A DNA stretch of 64,000 bases. Origin: Hordeum vulgare subsp. vulgare (taxonomy: Eukaryota > Streptophyta > Magnoliopsida > Poales > Poaceae). Position numbers and translations under genes: made by a program. The stretch lies in contig NC_058522.1 of assembly GCF_904849725.1 (NCBI RefSeq), positions 438,927,529-438,991,528 on the forward strand, in the 5' to 3' direction. Below are positions 32,489 to 45,400 of this stretch, piece by piece. The notes under the pieces were generated by a model, which saw only the letters and a list, made by a program, of their open reading frames with translations, searched no databases and was not told the origin of the DNA. The first letter of the stretch is position 1; each line of letters begins with the position of its first letter.

Positions 32489-35400
32489 GAGCCCCTGTTT
32501 CATTTTTGTTGTCCTTTCTTTTACTGCCTATTTTCTGTTGTTCTAACTCTTAGACAAAGTGGTCTTTTAGTTCTTTTCCTGCTAGGTAGCTAGGTGCAGA
32601 TTGCTTTGTTTGTGTGTTTTGCACACTAGTGAAGTGACAGATGGTGTTTTGCAAGCCTTGTGAAACCTATGATGATTGCACTTTTGTGGTGTGAAGATAC
32701 ACTTGGCAGGAGATGTGTAATTTGTTTTGGTTACTTGTAAGTGGTGTGCCTTAAGGTGTGAGAGATTGCACTAGGGCAGCATGTGTAGCACATCTTATGA
32801 GCTTTAGTGTGGGCTATGTTGTTCTTGTAGTTTTATTTGCTTGTATAGATTTAGTGGGGTGTGGATGCCTCCCCCTCACCACATGTATTTGGTGTGTATG
32901 TGATGCACTAGGTTGCTAGCTATGATAAGCATGTGTAGGTGGAGCTTACTAGTTAAGCATGAGTAGATTCTTATGGGGGTTGCACCTTGAGGGTGACATG
33001 ACTCCAAGGGTGTTCCTTGTGGTGCATGTGAGGGTGTGTACCATCACATGCCCATATGTGACGGTGTGCATACTCTCTTGTTAGCATAGGAGTTATATTT
33101 TGTTGTGCTTGATGCTAGTGAAGGTGTGGTATATGTGTTGGTGTTGTTGATGTGCATGACACAAACATGGGGTTCAAACCCCCATGTCACTTTGTCATTG
33201 TGCACATGAAACTCAACCTATGTAGTTGTCATCTTAGAAGAATACTTTATGGAGTTGCATTTACAGATTTGTTGAAAGTTTGGTCCTTGATTCCATGGTA
33301 TAGGTGGAGCCCAAGGGCATGGGTTTTTGTGTGTTAATAGTAGGGGTTTTTCTCTACACCATAGTGGTGTCAATTATCTCCTGGTGTTATGTGTGTGCAA
33401 ACTATGCCTAGACAAAGTGGGCTTGTGGCTGAAAAATTCCAGATTAGTGAACTCTGAAATTTCACTAAGTCTGGGATGCTGGAAACATTTTCTTCCCTTA
33501 TAAATGAGGATGTGCTGGTCATTCTGTTGAGAACTGGCCTTAGTTCAGTGCTAGGTTTTTGAACCTGGTATGTTTGTGAAGCTCCCTGTCAAAGTTCAAG
33601 TCATTTGGAGTCCATTAGGTTGTGTTTTAATTGCTGTCAAAAAGCTTCAGAACAGAGACAAACTCAGGTGCAGGAATTTTCACCAAGTCCCTGAGATCTG
33701 ATGGTTTTGGGAAAGTTTGTGGCCTTGTATCTTCTAGAGTTTAATTCCTTTTGCTGTGATTCTTGCTGGTTCTTGTAGTGTTCTTGGTTGGCAACAGCCA
33801 CATATATTATTTGTCATGTTTGAAGACCTGTAGCTATGTTGCATGCAGCTCCCAAAGAGCTAAGATGCAGACTATGGCAGATTATGTAGTGTTGTCATTT
33901 TGATCAAAGTATGTGCTTAATTGATGTTGTGGTGTTCTACCTTGCTCCATTTCATTCATGTTGGGTTGTTACATGTCTTGGCAACCTGGGAATACCAGAT
34001 TTGTGCCACTTGTGAGTGGGGTGTTGAATCTTTCATGTAGAGCTTCATATCTTGTTTCGTTGATTCCCGTTGATCCGTAGCTCCGTTTGCAATGTTCTTT
34101 ATATGGTTTTGCACCGTTTTCACGAGCCACATCTGTTCATGTCATTCTCATGCATGTCAAAATAGCTTAGTGCACAGTTCTGTCCAGAAACTTGCAGTAG
34201 TTTATTTTACTTGTGCTAGTGATAGAAATAGTGGTGCATGCTCAAATTTCGTCTCATGCATCATGTGATTGTTGCATATTGTGGTGCTGCTGTTCATTGG
34301 CTGTTATTCTTATGTTGGGTAGCGCCGGGATCGGAGAACGAATACGTGGAGTCAGGAGAGTACGTGCAGGACGATCCAGAACCATTCCAAGCTGAGGATA
34401 TCACAGGCAAGATGATATGACCTTGATTCCATCTCTAGACTTGTTATGTTAGTTCGTTTCCATGTCATATTGCTTGCTGCCTACCACTTAATTTAAATTG
34501 CCTCTTCATATGCCATGTGCCCAAACACTGTACTCCTTCCTAGCAAACTTGCATGGCTAAGTAGGCTTGCTCAGTTACTAATGTTAGCATTGCTAGTTGC
34601 AGGTGTTTTGACTCATGTGATAACATGAGCTTGATATCATTATTTAAAATTCTATTATTTAATAATGCACCTATATACTTGGTAAATGACGGGAGGCCTA
34701 GCCTTTTGCCGGGTGCTTTGTTCCGTTATTGCCGCCTTAGTTACCGATTACCGGTGTTTGATTCCATAATGATCGCTCCTAACACGTTCGGGGTTGTTAT
34801 GGGGACCCCCTTGATAAATCGCGTAGTGCTAAGGCTTGTCCGGCAGGACCCGACATTGGTGTTAATTTGCTAATAACTTAATAATAATCTGCATAGGGAA
34901 TAGCTACCCCGAGGATTCTAACCAATAACCCGGGCCAGTGCTCCTCATGAGCGTTGATCCAAACTTGAGTCGTGTGCGGGGCCAACCCGGGGCAACTCGG
35001 GAGATGTCTATCAGGCCACTGTACGCTGTGCTCATCCGGCGTGTCCTGAGACTGAGATACGCGGCTCCTATCAGGGTCGTCGACACGTCGAGAGGTCCTG
35101 CTAGCCTTGCCTTACCTTAGCGGTATATCTTGCGTATAGGAATCCCAGTGAAGCTTTGGTTTCCCCCAGAGTTGAGGTTTTCCTCTAAGGAATCCGACGA
35201 GATCACGAGATTCGTGATAGAGGATGCCTTTGCGGCCTGTGTTCGTTTTTGATGGGCTAGTTGGAGCACCCCTGCAGGGTTTAATCTTTCGGAAAGCCGT
35301 GCCCGCGGTTATGTGGTAACTTGGAATGTTTTGTTAACATCCGGTATTAGAGAACTTAAACATAAGTTAATAAAACTGCCAACTATGTGCGTAACCGTGA

Positions 35401-36037
35401 TTGTCCCTTCGAAGATCCCTCTTCGATCGGGAACACGGTGGGGTTATGAATGCCGTAGGTAGGTGTTCAGGATCACTTACTGATCAAGTAATCCCGACCG
35501 TTAGCGTAGACCACCTTCACTTATCTTTTGCGTAAGTTAGCCACTTATTCAAACATAGGATGCAGCAGCCTGATACACTTCCCCCTTCCCTACCCAATAA
35601 CGTGACTAGTTTTGGCACCAAGGTCTTAGATTGTTGAGTCCCCGTGGCTCACGGATTCCTCCGAAACTCCCAGCAAGTACAGGTACCCCGGAGACAGATG
35701 ATCCCGACGGCACCCAGCTGGCGTGGCAGTACGACGAGGAGACAGACCGCCTTTACGTGAACTATCCAGAGGACTGAGCCGTGGTCGTGATCGTGGACCT
35801 GCAGCAGGGTAGCATAGCATTTTCCATGTTTTGTAGTCCGTACCGGAACTACCTTGTTTGTATCTGTGTTGTACTCTGAGTTATTAATAAGAAGACAGTT
35901 GAATCCCGAATTGTCTACTTGTATTACTATTTTTTTGTGTTATGTTACTTGCTTGCGAAACGCTTAGATGCGCTTCTTTCCTATTCGGGGGCCTCGACCC
36001 CCAGATCGGAAAGGACCGCATCTTGGTCGTTACAAGT

Positions 36038-36051
36038 TGGTAATCAGAGCC
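36038..36051 (+). other. Primer-binding site of element D (initiator tRNA-Met)
   Basis: TGGTAATCAGAGCC, four bases after the LTR end, matches the plant iMet PBS (TGGTATCAGAGC) with one extra A. Confidence 0.8.
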
Positions 36052-36896
36052 TTACGACCATAGGAGCCTTTGTGTGATCGTATTTGGCCGAGTCGAGTCT
36101 AGAAAATATTTTGAGTCTTAGTTATATCGGAGAGTAGGTTTCTTTTTTCTCCTCTTCTATGCTCTGGTGAGGTTCCCGTCTTAGGATATCTTTAACTCTA
36201 CTCCTTTTCTCGCTCAAATTTTTTTTTAGGATCACGCGGGTATTTGTGAAATCTATATGATTTCGATGTGACGGAATCATGTCCTGGTGCCTCCTATCTG
36301 CTCTAAGTATCAGGGGAGTTGAGCTCCAGGGATTATCGCGCACATCGCCATCATTCAGATTTCTGAGTATCTAAGAACGGAGGGTGTTCGTTATTGCTTC
36401 AATACGGGTAGTGGTGAGATAACCCCGATGTCCCCAGTACTGGTGTAGATTGTTCGGGGGTACTACCACACTTTGTATCGTTGTGATCACGAGGATCTGT
36501 TGTAGACGAAGGTCCGAGATGCTGGTTCTGTGTTGAAGGATGTGATACAGGTGACGGTAGGAGTTGTGTGAAATACTCCTTGTATCCGTGTACCTGATTG
36601 CATGACCAGTTATTTCAGGAATTCTTAGGTGGGATATCTAGTAGTGTTTTATAGGACTATCTTCCTACAGACGCTTGATTGAGGTTTGGGAAATCTCGGT
36701 CATATGTTTGTTCCGAGCAGTTCTAGCTCACACTTGTTTGCAGTGGCCCTTATTGGAATTTTGTCATCTGTTACTTTGAGGATGCACTCTTGCTATGTTG
36801 TCCGAGTGCAATGCTAAATTCTATTTAGATATTCTGTCTTTTGATTCAGCGATGTCTTCAATTATTCTGTGGACTAATATGTCGTCCGTCTTCAGG
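36052..36896 (+). other. Leader of element D
   Basis: About 0.85 kb between PBS and gag. I see no gene or repeat in it. Confidence 0.5.
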
Positions 36897-38667
36897 ATGG
36901 CTCCACCAACTCGTCAGACCCCAGCGCGTGAGGATATGCCGCCTCCACCTCCTCCTCCTCCGCCGCCGCCGCCTCCTCCTGCAGAGGCCTGGCAGGCGAT
37001 GATGGCAGCTACTAATGCGAACACGCAGATGCTGTTGCAGTTGATCCAGGAGAGAGCCAATCATCAGCAGGGCAATTTCCAGCAGGGTGGCAATCACTTC
37101 GCCAGTCTAAGTCAGTTCCTGTCAAACCAGCCTAAGACGTTCACTTCGTGCGACCAGCCGTTTGATGCGGAAGATTGGATCCGTGATATGAACAAGCATT
37201 TCGAGTGTAGCAATGTGTGCCCGGAGGATTATGTCAAGTTTGCAACGTTTCAGTTGAAGGGGCAGGCTTCTATTTGGTGGCAGCAGCTTAAGGACTCCAG
37301 AGGTGGCAGGGTGATGTCTTGGGACGAGTTTTGTCGTGACTTCAGGTCCCACTACATCCCTTCCAGTTTTGTTGAGGAGATGCGTGAGAAGTTCAGGCGC
37401 TTGAAGCAGGGCAGCAATTCTGTGTACAAGTACAATGTCGAGTTCCACGAGCTGGCCCGTTACGCGCTACAGGATGTTCCGGATCAGAAGAGCAAGATCT
37501 ACCAGTTCAGGGATGGCTTGAAGGAGGATTTGCAGTTAGCACTTGCCTTGCACAATCCTGAGGAGTTTGACAAATTCTATAACTTAGCTCCCAGAGCAGA
37601 GGCAGCCTTGCTCAGGGTGGAGAACTCCAAGAAACGTTTCAGAGATTCTAGCTCTTCCTCGACTCAGGTGGTTCAGAAGCAACAGAGGTTTTGGGTTTCT
37701 CCTCCTCCTCCTCGGCACTCTCAGCAGCCAAAGCACTCAGGTGGACGTGGTTCTTCCCACCCACCCAACCCTGGCTTCCAGCAGAGATACCAGCATCAGA
37801 AGCAAGGGCCTCCTCAGATTCAGTTCCGGCAGCCAGCAGATGTCACTTGTCACAAATGTGGGCAGAAGGGTCACTATGCCAACAAATGCACTTCTCAGCT
37901 CCGTCTGCCGCCTCCTCCTCGAGGCAAACCTCCTAGCAACGCTCTTGTTAAGTTCAACCCCAGATCAGCTCGAGTCAACATGGTGAATGCAGCTGAGGCA
38001 GAGAATTCATCAGATGTGATCATGGGTAACTTCCTTGTCAATGATAATCCTGCTAAGGTGTTATTTGATTCTGGTGCATCACACTGCTTCATGTCCCGTC
38101 CTTTCTTTGCTAAGCATGAGTTTGTTTGTCAATATTTGGTTAAGCCTATGTCCATAGTGTCTCCTGGTAAATTGATGAATTCCAATTGTGTGGTTCCGGA
38201 TGTTTCTATCAAAATGGGCAATTATGCTTTTTTGGCATCTCCTATTGTCTTGGGCAAGTCCGACCTTGATTTGATCCTTGGTATGGACTGGTTGGCCATG
38301 AACAAGGCATCAATTGATTGTGAAGCTAAAGAAGTGAAACTTACCCACTCTTCGGAGGATGTGATTATATTCGCGGCGCGTGATGACACAATCCGCTTGT
38401 TCTCCTTGAATGAAAAGGGTGAGATCAATCCCATTGAGCAAGTTCCAGTAGTTTGCGAATATCAAGACGTGTTTCCTGAAGAGCTTCCAGGCATGCCTCC
38501 GCACCGCGAAGTGGAGTTCATCATTGAGCTTGAGCCACGCACAGAGCCAGTGTGCAAACGGCCGTACAAGCTGGGTCCAGAAGAGTTGAAGGAACTCAAG
38601 AGGCAACTCGATGAGCAGGAGTGTTTGGGTTTGATCAGACCAAGCTCGTCTCCGTGGGGAGCAGGGG
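36897..38667 (+). pseudogene. Gag-protease-RT (truncated) of element D
   Basis: The frame is open from the ATG (MAPPTRQTPARED, with a run of prolines at residues ~18-32) to the breakpoint. The capsid (Retrotrans_gag) domain covers about 37130-37620, with FQLKGQASIWWQQL typical. A CCHC zinc knuckle CHKCGQKGHYANKC lies near 37851-37892. The protease has FDSGASHCFM (from about 38067) and LDLILGMDWLAMN. The N-terminal RT region includes YQDVFPEELPGMPPHREVEF and ends at the usual SSPWGA position, where the sequence changes to unrelated DNA. An upstream ATG at 36795 is in frame, but the shared start in such elements favours 36897. All catalytic RT motifs and integrase are missing. The coding part that remains is free of stops. 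Confidence 0.85.
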
Positions 38668-38679
38668 GAGGCTGCAGCT

Positions 38680-41600
38680 ACCAAGACTGCTTTTTTTTCT
38701 ATTTTTCCATAAATTCCAAAACGGAGAAAATTTCATACTGGAAAAGTTTTGGAGTCCAATTACTTACCGAAACACATACCTCTTTGTTTTCAGGGTCTGA
38801 AACAGGCTGATAAACATCCCTTATGTACTCCTCTGGAGTTATGATATTGATGATATTGGTCTCAACATTTATGGGAGTACCAGAGATATAATTCTTGATT
38901 CTTTGCCCATTTACCACTCTCGGAAAATTTACCTTCCGTGTTGTTGATTTTGATGGCACCGGAACGATATACTTCCTCGACAACGTAGGGACCTTCCCAT
39001 TTAGAGAGAAGCTTGCCTGCGAAGAATCTTAAGCGAGAATTGTATAGCAGGACATAATCACCTACATTGAACTCACGTTTTTGTATTCTTTTATCGTGCC
39101 ATCTCTTAACCTTTTCCTTGAACAACTTGGCATTCTCATATGCCTGGGCCCTCCATTCATCTAATGATCTCATATCAAACAACCGCTTCTCACCGGCAAG
39201 CTTGAAATCAAAGTTGAGCTCTTTGATTGCCCAATAAGCTTTGTGTTCTAGCTCAAGAGGTAAATGACAGGCCTTACCATAAACCATTTTATACGGAGAC
39301 ATGCCCATGGGATTCTTATAAGCAGTCCTATAAGCCCATAGTGCATCGTCAAGTTTGCTAGACCAATTCTTTCGAGATCTATTGACAGTCTTTTGTTAGA
39401 TCAATTTGATCTCCCTATTACTCAACTACACTTGACCACTAGACTGAGGATGATAAGGAGATGCAACTCTATGGTTGACATCATACTTAGCGAGCATCTT
39501 GGGGAAAACACCATGAATGAAGTGTGAACTACCATCAATCATCAGATATCTAGGGACTCCAAATCTTGAGAAAATGACTTCCTTAAGCATCTTAATAGAC
39601 ATGTGGTGATCAACATTTCTAGTGGGGATAGCTTCTAACCACTTAGTGACGTAATCAACAACAACTAAGATGTGAGTATACCCATTGGAACTCGGGAAGG
39701 GTCCCATATAATCAAAGCCCCAAACATCAAATGGTTCAATGACAAGTGAATAGTTCATAGGCATTTCCTGACGTTTACTGATGTTCCCTATTCTTTGACA
39801 TTTGTCACAAGACAAGACAAATTTACAGGCATCCTTGAAGAGAGTGGGCCAATAGAAACCTGATTGCAATACCTTATGAGCAGTTCTATCTCCAGCATGG
39901 TGTCCTCCATAGGCTTCGGAATGACACTTCTGCAGGATCTGTCCCTGTTCATGTTCAGGCACACAACATCTAATAACACCATCTACTCCTTCCTTATAAA
40001 GGTGAGGATCATCCCGAAAGTAATGTCTCAAATCAAAGAAGAATTTCTTCTTTTGCTGGTAGGTGAAACTGGGTGGTTTGTATTTGGCTACGATATAGTT
40101 TGCGTAATCAGCATACCACGGTGCACTATGTGAAGTGCGATGACATTCAATTGCTCATCGGGAAAGGTGTCATCAACAGGTTGTGGGTCATCAAGGACAT
40201 TCTCTAGCCTGGACAAGTTATCTGCTACAGGGTTATCAGCACCCTTTCGGTCAACAACGTGCAAATCAAATTCCTGTAACAGGAGAACCCATCAGATTAG
40301 CCTCGGCTTAGCATCCTTCTTCTCCATAAGGTATTTAATAGCAGCATGATTAGAGTGAATAATGACTTTGGAGTCAACTATATAAGATCTGAACTTTTCA
40401 CATGCAAACACGACTGCTAAAAATTCCTTCTCCGTAGTGGCATAGTTTCTTTGGGCACTGTCTAGAGTTTTACTAGCGTAGTGAATAACATTCAACTTCT
40501 TGTCAACTCTTTGTCCTAGAACAACACGAACAGCATAATCACTAGCGTCGTATATGGTTTCAAAGGGCAAGTTCCAATCAGGTGGTTGAACAATAGGTGC
40601 GGTTATCAAGGCCCTCTTAAGTATTTCGAAAGCTTCCTCACAATCCTCATCAAAAACAAAAGGAACATCCTTCTGTAAGAGGTTGGTAAGAGGCCTAGAA
40701 ATCTTAGAGAAGTATTTAATGAACCTTCTATAGAAACCATCATGACCTAGGAAACTTTGTATACCTCTGTATCTGTGGGGCAAGGCATTTTCTCAATTGC
40801 ATCAACCTTAGCCTTATCAACTTCAATGCCTTTCTCATAGATTTTGTGTCCTAGGACGATGCCTTCATTAACCATGAAGTGACACTTCTCCCAGTTCAAG
40901 ACGAGGTTGGTATCTTTGCATCTCTATAAGACTCGATCAAGGTTGTTGAGGCAATCGTCAAAGGAAGAACCGTAAATGGAGAAATCATCCATGAAAACCT
41001 CAACGATCTTTTCACAAAAGTCAAAGAATATAGCCATCATACATCTTTGAAAGGTGGCAGGTGCCGAAGGGGCAGGTGAAAGTGGTTTTCTCCTGATCAG
41101 ATTGTGCAACAGGTATTTGCGAGAAACCTGAATAACCGTCTAGAAAGCAGAAGTGTGTGTGTTTAGATAGTCTTTCTAGCATTTGGTCGATAAACGACAA
41201 AGGATAATGGTCTTTCCTGGTTGCCTTGTTCAGTTTCCGGAAGTCTATCACCATCCTATAGCTAGTAATAATCCTGTGTGGGATTAGTTCATTCTTATCA
41301 TTAGGAACGACGGTGATACCTCCCTTCTTAGGTACGCAATGTACTGGACTTACCCAATCACTATGAGCAACAGGATAAATGATTCCTGCTTCCAGAAGCA
41401 TTAATATTTCTTTTCTCACGACCTCTTTCATCCTAGGATTTAACCTCCGTTGATGATCAGCAACTAGTTTAGAATCAGGATCAGTTTTAATCTTGTGCTG
41501 ACATAGAGTGGGACTAATACCCTTAAGATCATCAAGAGTATATCCAATAGCAGCATGGTGCTTCCTCAAAGTTTTTAATAACTTCTTATCTTCGTGATTC

Positions 41601-41860
41601 GAGAGGTGAGCACTAATTATAAAAGGATATATATCCTTCTCATCAAGATAGGCATACTTAAGTGTATCTGGTAACTGTTTTAGCTCAAACACAGGATCAC
41701 CCTTTGGTGGGGGAGGATCCCCAAGCAGTTCAACTGGCAGATTATTCTTAAGAATAGGATATTGTTCTAAAACAATTTTATCTATCTCATCTCTTTCATC
41801 CATATGCATATCATTTTCAAGATCAAGCAGATATTGCTCTAAAGGATCCGTAGGAGGCAC
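38680..41860 (-). pseudogene. Athila-type Gypsy pol fragment E (RT, RNase H, integrase)
   Basis: Minus-strand frames give, in order: a linker plus the RT N-terminus (41860-41021; VPKKGGITVV, YRMVIDFRKLNKAT); the RT active site FMDDFSIYGS (about 40965-40997); RNase H (40783-40292; YDASDYAVRVVLGQR, YATTEKEFLAVVFA); integrase zinc and core (40031-39426; CDKCQR, GFDYMGPFPSSNGYTHI, MIDGSSHF); and the integrase C-terminus (39308-38862; MGMSPYKMVYGKACHLPLEL). Several frameshifts and stops break it. A small deletion near 41050-41075 removes the RT segment that normally precedes NAPATFQR. Gag, LTRs, PBS and PPT are absent and both ends are abrupt, so it is a pasted fragment, not an element end. It is the only Athila-type polymerase in the window. 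Confidence 0.85.
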
Positions 41861-41876
41861 GACAATAGAGGCAAGA

Positions 41877-41960
41877 ATTAGGCATTGAAGTTGATAAGGC
41901 TAAGGTTGTTTGTTGTGAATCTTACCTAAATCATTAGCCTTATCAACTTCAATGCCTAAA
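41877..41960. other. Patchwork filler DNA at the right edge of fragment E
   Basis: Three short pieces lie side by side. Bases 41878-41903 are the reverse complement of 41935-41960. The minus-oriented piece (41934-41957) matches 40808-40831 inside the pol fragment. The middle piece (41905-41929) is identical to 42218-42242. The arrangement looks like repeated template switching during break repair. Confidence 0.7.
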
Positions 41961-42475
41961 TCATTGCAAGGCCTTTAATCTTATTCTTTCATCATTTCAT
42001 TCCGGTGATCCCCAAGAGGTTTGTCATGGTGGTGCATCAAGGTTTCAATTCTTCTCAGGTGTTCTTCAAGATTCTTGAGGTGGTAGTTATCTTTTTCTTC
42101 TTTGTTTCCTGTGTCCATGATCTAGTTTTATTCTCTTGTTCCAGAGTTGTGGTGATGTTGCTCATTGGGTCAATCATGTTGTTCTATCAAGATCATGGTG
42201 TTCCCTTGTTCTATTTAGTTGTTTGTTGTGAATCTTACCTAATTCTCCTACCTTATCGAATTTCTTGTCCCCTTTTTCCTACCAAAGTGCTGCCGAAATT
42301 TTCCATCAATTCTTGCTTGTTTCTCATATCATTCTTCATCTCGTTGCAACCTTCAAAGTTCGTTTGTTTCACTCGTTTGTCAAAGAAGAAATTAAGTTTT
42401 ACCTCTTACTTTCTCATCCTCTTCCCCGCTCATTCTTGGATCTTGGGTCGAGATCCTCTTGTAGTGTAGTAGAGT
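41961..42475 (+). mobile_element. 3' internal end of a chromovirus element preceding LTR C2
   Basis: The sequence is decayed, but its last part, with CTTGGGTCGAGATCCTCTTG near 42442-42461, resembles the conserved end of Del/Tekay polyproteins just before the 3' LTR. The expected polypurine tract is replaced by AGTGTAGTAGAG. Short open frames here show no domain. Confidence 0.5.
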
Positions 42476-45400
42476 TGTGACAACCCAAGACCAACGTTCT
42501 AGAAGATTCCCCTTCTATTCCGTTTTTGTCGTGTGACTTATTTTATTTGTCGCATCATCATCGCATCATGCGCATCATCTGCATTGCATCAGCATCCCGT
42601 TGCCGCCAGTTTTCAAACCTGCACCCGTTGTTAGTTGCTGGGTCTCTCCGTTCTTGTCGTTGTCCATTTTGAGCCCGACCACACTCGCACGCGCCCGCGA
42701 CATCGTTTAAATCTTGTTTTTAAAAGTGTATATAAAACTTCCTCTGTTTGGGTTGAAACTTGACGTGCGCTCTTATTTTAATATAGGTAGGCCTCCTGTG
42801 AGATTTCGTCGCAATCGGAGTCCGTCTGGTACCGGAACGGTCGACCGTAGCGGCACCGTAGTCGGTCTTTTGTCGTATGTTTGTCGGTGTTTTAAAATAC
42901 GTTGTCAGGTGCCGTTTCCCTCTCTTCTTCGGCTAACCTACTCTACACGGCCACTAAGCCCGTCCCGCATTCGGAATTGTTCGAATCCGACCGCGCGGTT
43001 GAAACCAGGGCGGAATTCTGCTAAACCTAGCCCCCTTCCCTATTTAAACAGCCCCACCTACCTAATCTAGCCCTCACTCTCTCTCCTCCTCGTTTTCCGC
43101 GCCACCCCACCAAACCCTAGCCTCCCTGTCCCCTCCTCTAGCCGCCGGCCCGCCCGGGCCCGAACCAAGCCCGTCAAAGCCCATCTGGGCCCGACCCCGA
43201 GCTCCTCGGCCGCTCCTCCCATGGCAGCCTCAAGCTCCCCTCGGCCCTGCTGTTGCTGAGCTCCTCCCGGTCGAGAGCCCCTGCTCCCGTGCGTTGGAGC
43301 CGCCGTTGTCGTCGGTCGCCGCTCGCCAGGATCTCGCCGGATCCGGTCGCCGCGCCCTCGCCCGCGCCTTCCGCCGTCGGCAGCCCCTGCTCCCGGGCTC
43401 CGCTTGCCCCACGCCGCCGCCCCTACACCGATTCCCCACCAACCCCGCCTGCCCCGTCATCGCCGGCCGCCCGAGCTGCTCATCGGCGTGCTGCTGAGCA
43501 CCGGCGTCGCCCTCGCCCCTTGCCCCGGTGCAACCAGCCGCCGGTCTGCGCCGCTCGGGGTCGAGCAGGAGACGGACGCCCGATCGGGCGCGTTGACCGT
43601 GCCACGAACCGCTCGTGAGCTGGGCCCCACGCCGGCCCAGGCCAGCTCGGCCCACCCCCGCGTCAGCGCCGACCAGGCCCAACTGGCCCCCTCCGGGCCA
43701 CCTCCTCCCCTCGGCCTGCTCGAGCCCATCACCGAGCCGTCCCGTGTGGCCCTCTGGTGAGCACCCCCCAGTCTTGCTAAGTCTCTCCCATGGCGCCATT
43801 TACTATTTTGCGCTCGTTGCCAGCAGGCCCAATTCATTTAGATTCGGCCCGTTAGTAATTCGTTTAGGTTTAGGATTTAATTCCTTTTCAGGGTTTAGCT
43901 ATATATTAAAATGTCCGTAACTTTTAATCCATATGTCGAATCGGAACGTATTGAATATGTAACTCGTGTAGAATTTCGCGTAGATTACGATTTTGCAATT
44001 TGCATAAATGTTTGAAGTAGTTTGACCCGCCAAATGCCTAGTTGTGCGTGCTGTCCCGTAGGAGTTGTTCCGTATTTATTTTACGTGCATGTTCGGATTG
44101 CTCAAACTCCGTAGATAAAATGCTCATGTTTTTAGGGACCCTTTTCCATGTATTTTAGAGTAGTCGTTGGTATTTTTGCATGTAAGATTCTGTACCTAGT
44201 TTGCTATACCGTGTTTAGGACATTATCTCGCATATACGTGTGGCGATATTCTTGTGTTGCAACCCCTCATGTTATATATGTTTTCAGGGTAGAAAATTCC
44301 ATAGAATTTAACTGTGCCTTTAGTTTTAGCTTTTGAGAAAGTTAGTTCGCGCGATATTTTGCCATGTTGCCCTTTTGTTTATTTTGTGGGATTTATTCCG
44401 TGCTTGATATGATTAAGTTATCAACTAGAGATTTGCCCTTGGATGTGTAGGCTAGCCATTGGTATTTTTGGTTGTAATAGAAATCTATGTTTAGGTGTGG
44501 TTTGCTCGCTCTCAACTTGCTAGGAAATAGTGTTGTTTTGGAGGGCTGAAATTTTTCTAAGTCTGAGATCTGTTATATTTTGTTGTTGTCTTTGCATGAG
44601 TTTATCTGGTGATCTATAGCTCTTTTGAGGTTGGTGCAATGGAGTTAGTTGTGGACGTTAGGATTCTCTAGCATGCTGTCAATTTTTATGCCATTTGGAG
44701 TCCTGTAGCTTATGGTTTTGCTTCTGTCAATATGCCTTCAGATCGAAAACTGTGTGTGAGATGCCCTTTTGTGACTTCTTTTCCTAGTGATCCATGCTTC
44801 TATGCTAGGTGTTGTTAGTTGTATGTTGTAGTGTGTATTGTCCTCTGTCATCTCATGCCTTGTTTGAGCCTTTTGGATTTATGTAGCTCGTAGTTGTGGG
44901 GTGTAGAAAATGCTATGTGGCTGATTTTGGCAGATTGTAGTGATTACTTGTTTAGCTCGTAGTTGTTGAACCGTTGCTCCGTTTTGATCGTGTCCTATAT
45001 GAAACTTGCTTAGAATCTCATTTAGTTTCTTATTATCTTGCTTGTTGTATGTTTTGAAGTGCTTGTAACTGTCGCTGCACACATATTGCATTCATGCCAT
45101 CATATCTTGCGGTGCTCGTATCTTTTGAACCGTAGCTCCGTTGGAGATGTTCTTTGTGTGTAAATTTCTTGCAACGATGCGTAGAATCATGTGAACCTAT
45201 TTTTTTTGCTGTTTAACAACTATTAAAACATGTTAGCTCAGATCTGGACAGAATTGTAAATTAACATGTGAGGTCGTCTCGGAGGTGCTATATGTCATTT
45301 CCGAACTCATTTAAAATGCCTAGATAGGTAGTTTAATTACGCTTCACCTCTTGCCATGTCTAATCACATTTAATATTGTCGAGTAAATAATCGGGATAGA

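Larger units (their letters stand above)
30631..36034 (+). repeat. 5' LTR of element D (5404 bp)
   Basis: It starts TGTAATGCCCCAAG and ends CTTGGTCGTTACA. The left boundary is inferred from the end of the element F frame, the right from the PBS. It has a TTTAAAA TATA-like box near 31549 with a CT-rich, CCTAGGGTTCC leader, poly-C runs at 31464-31477 and 32099-32111, and two tRNA-like Pol III box pairs (32271-32488). A short acidic frame ends at 35778. Confidence 0.65.
30631..38667 (+). mobile_element. Gypsy element D (Del/Tekay chromovirus-like), 5' part
   Basis: A very long 5' LTR (30631-36034) is followed by an initiator tRNA-Met PBS, a leader, and a gag-protease-RT frame that stops being retroelement-like at about 38667. 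Integrase, chromodomain and a matching 3' LTR are missing. The last 1.7 kb of the LTR resembles the last part of LTRs C1, C2 and C3, whereas the first 3.7 kb does not obviously align. The base before the LTR belongs to element F, so D or its 5' end inserted into F. Confidence 0.75.

Noticed and set aside
42005..42469. 154-residue plus-strand frame
   Set aside because: No domain; it lies in the decayed 3' end of a chromovirus element and is not in the expected pol frame.
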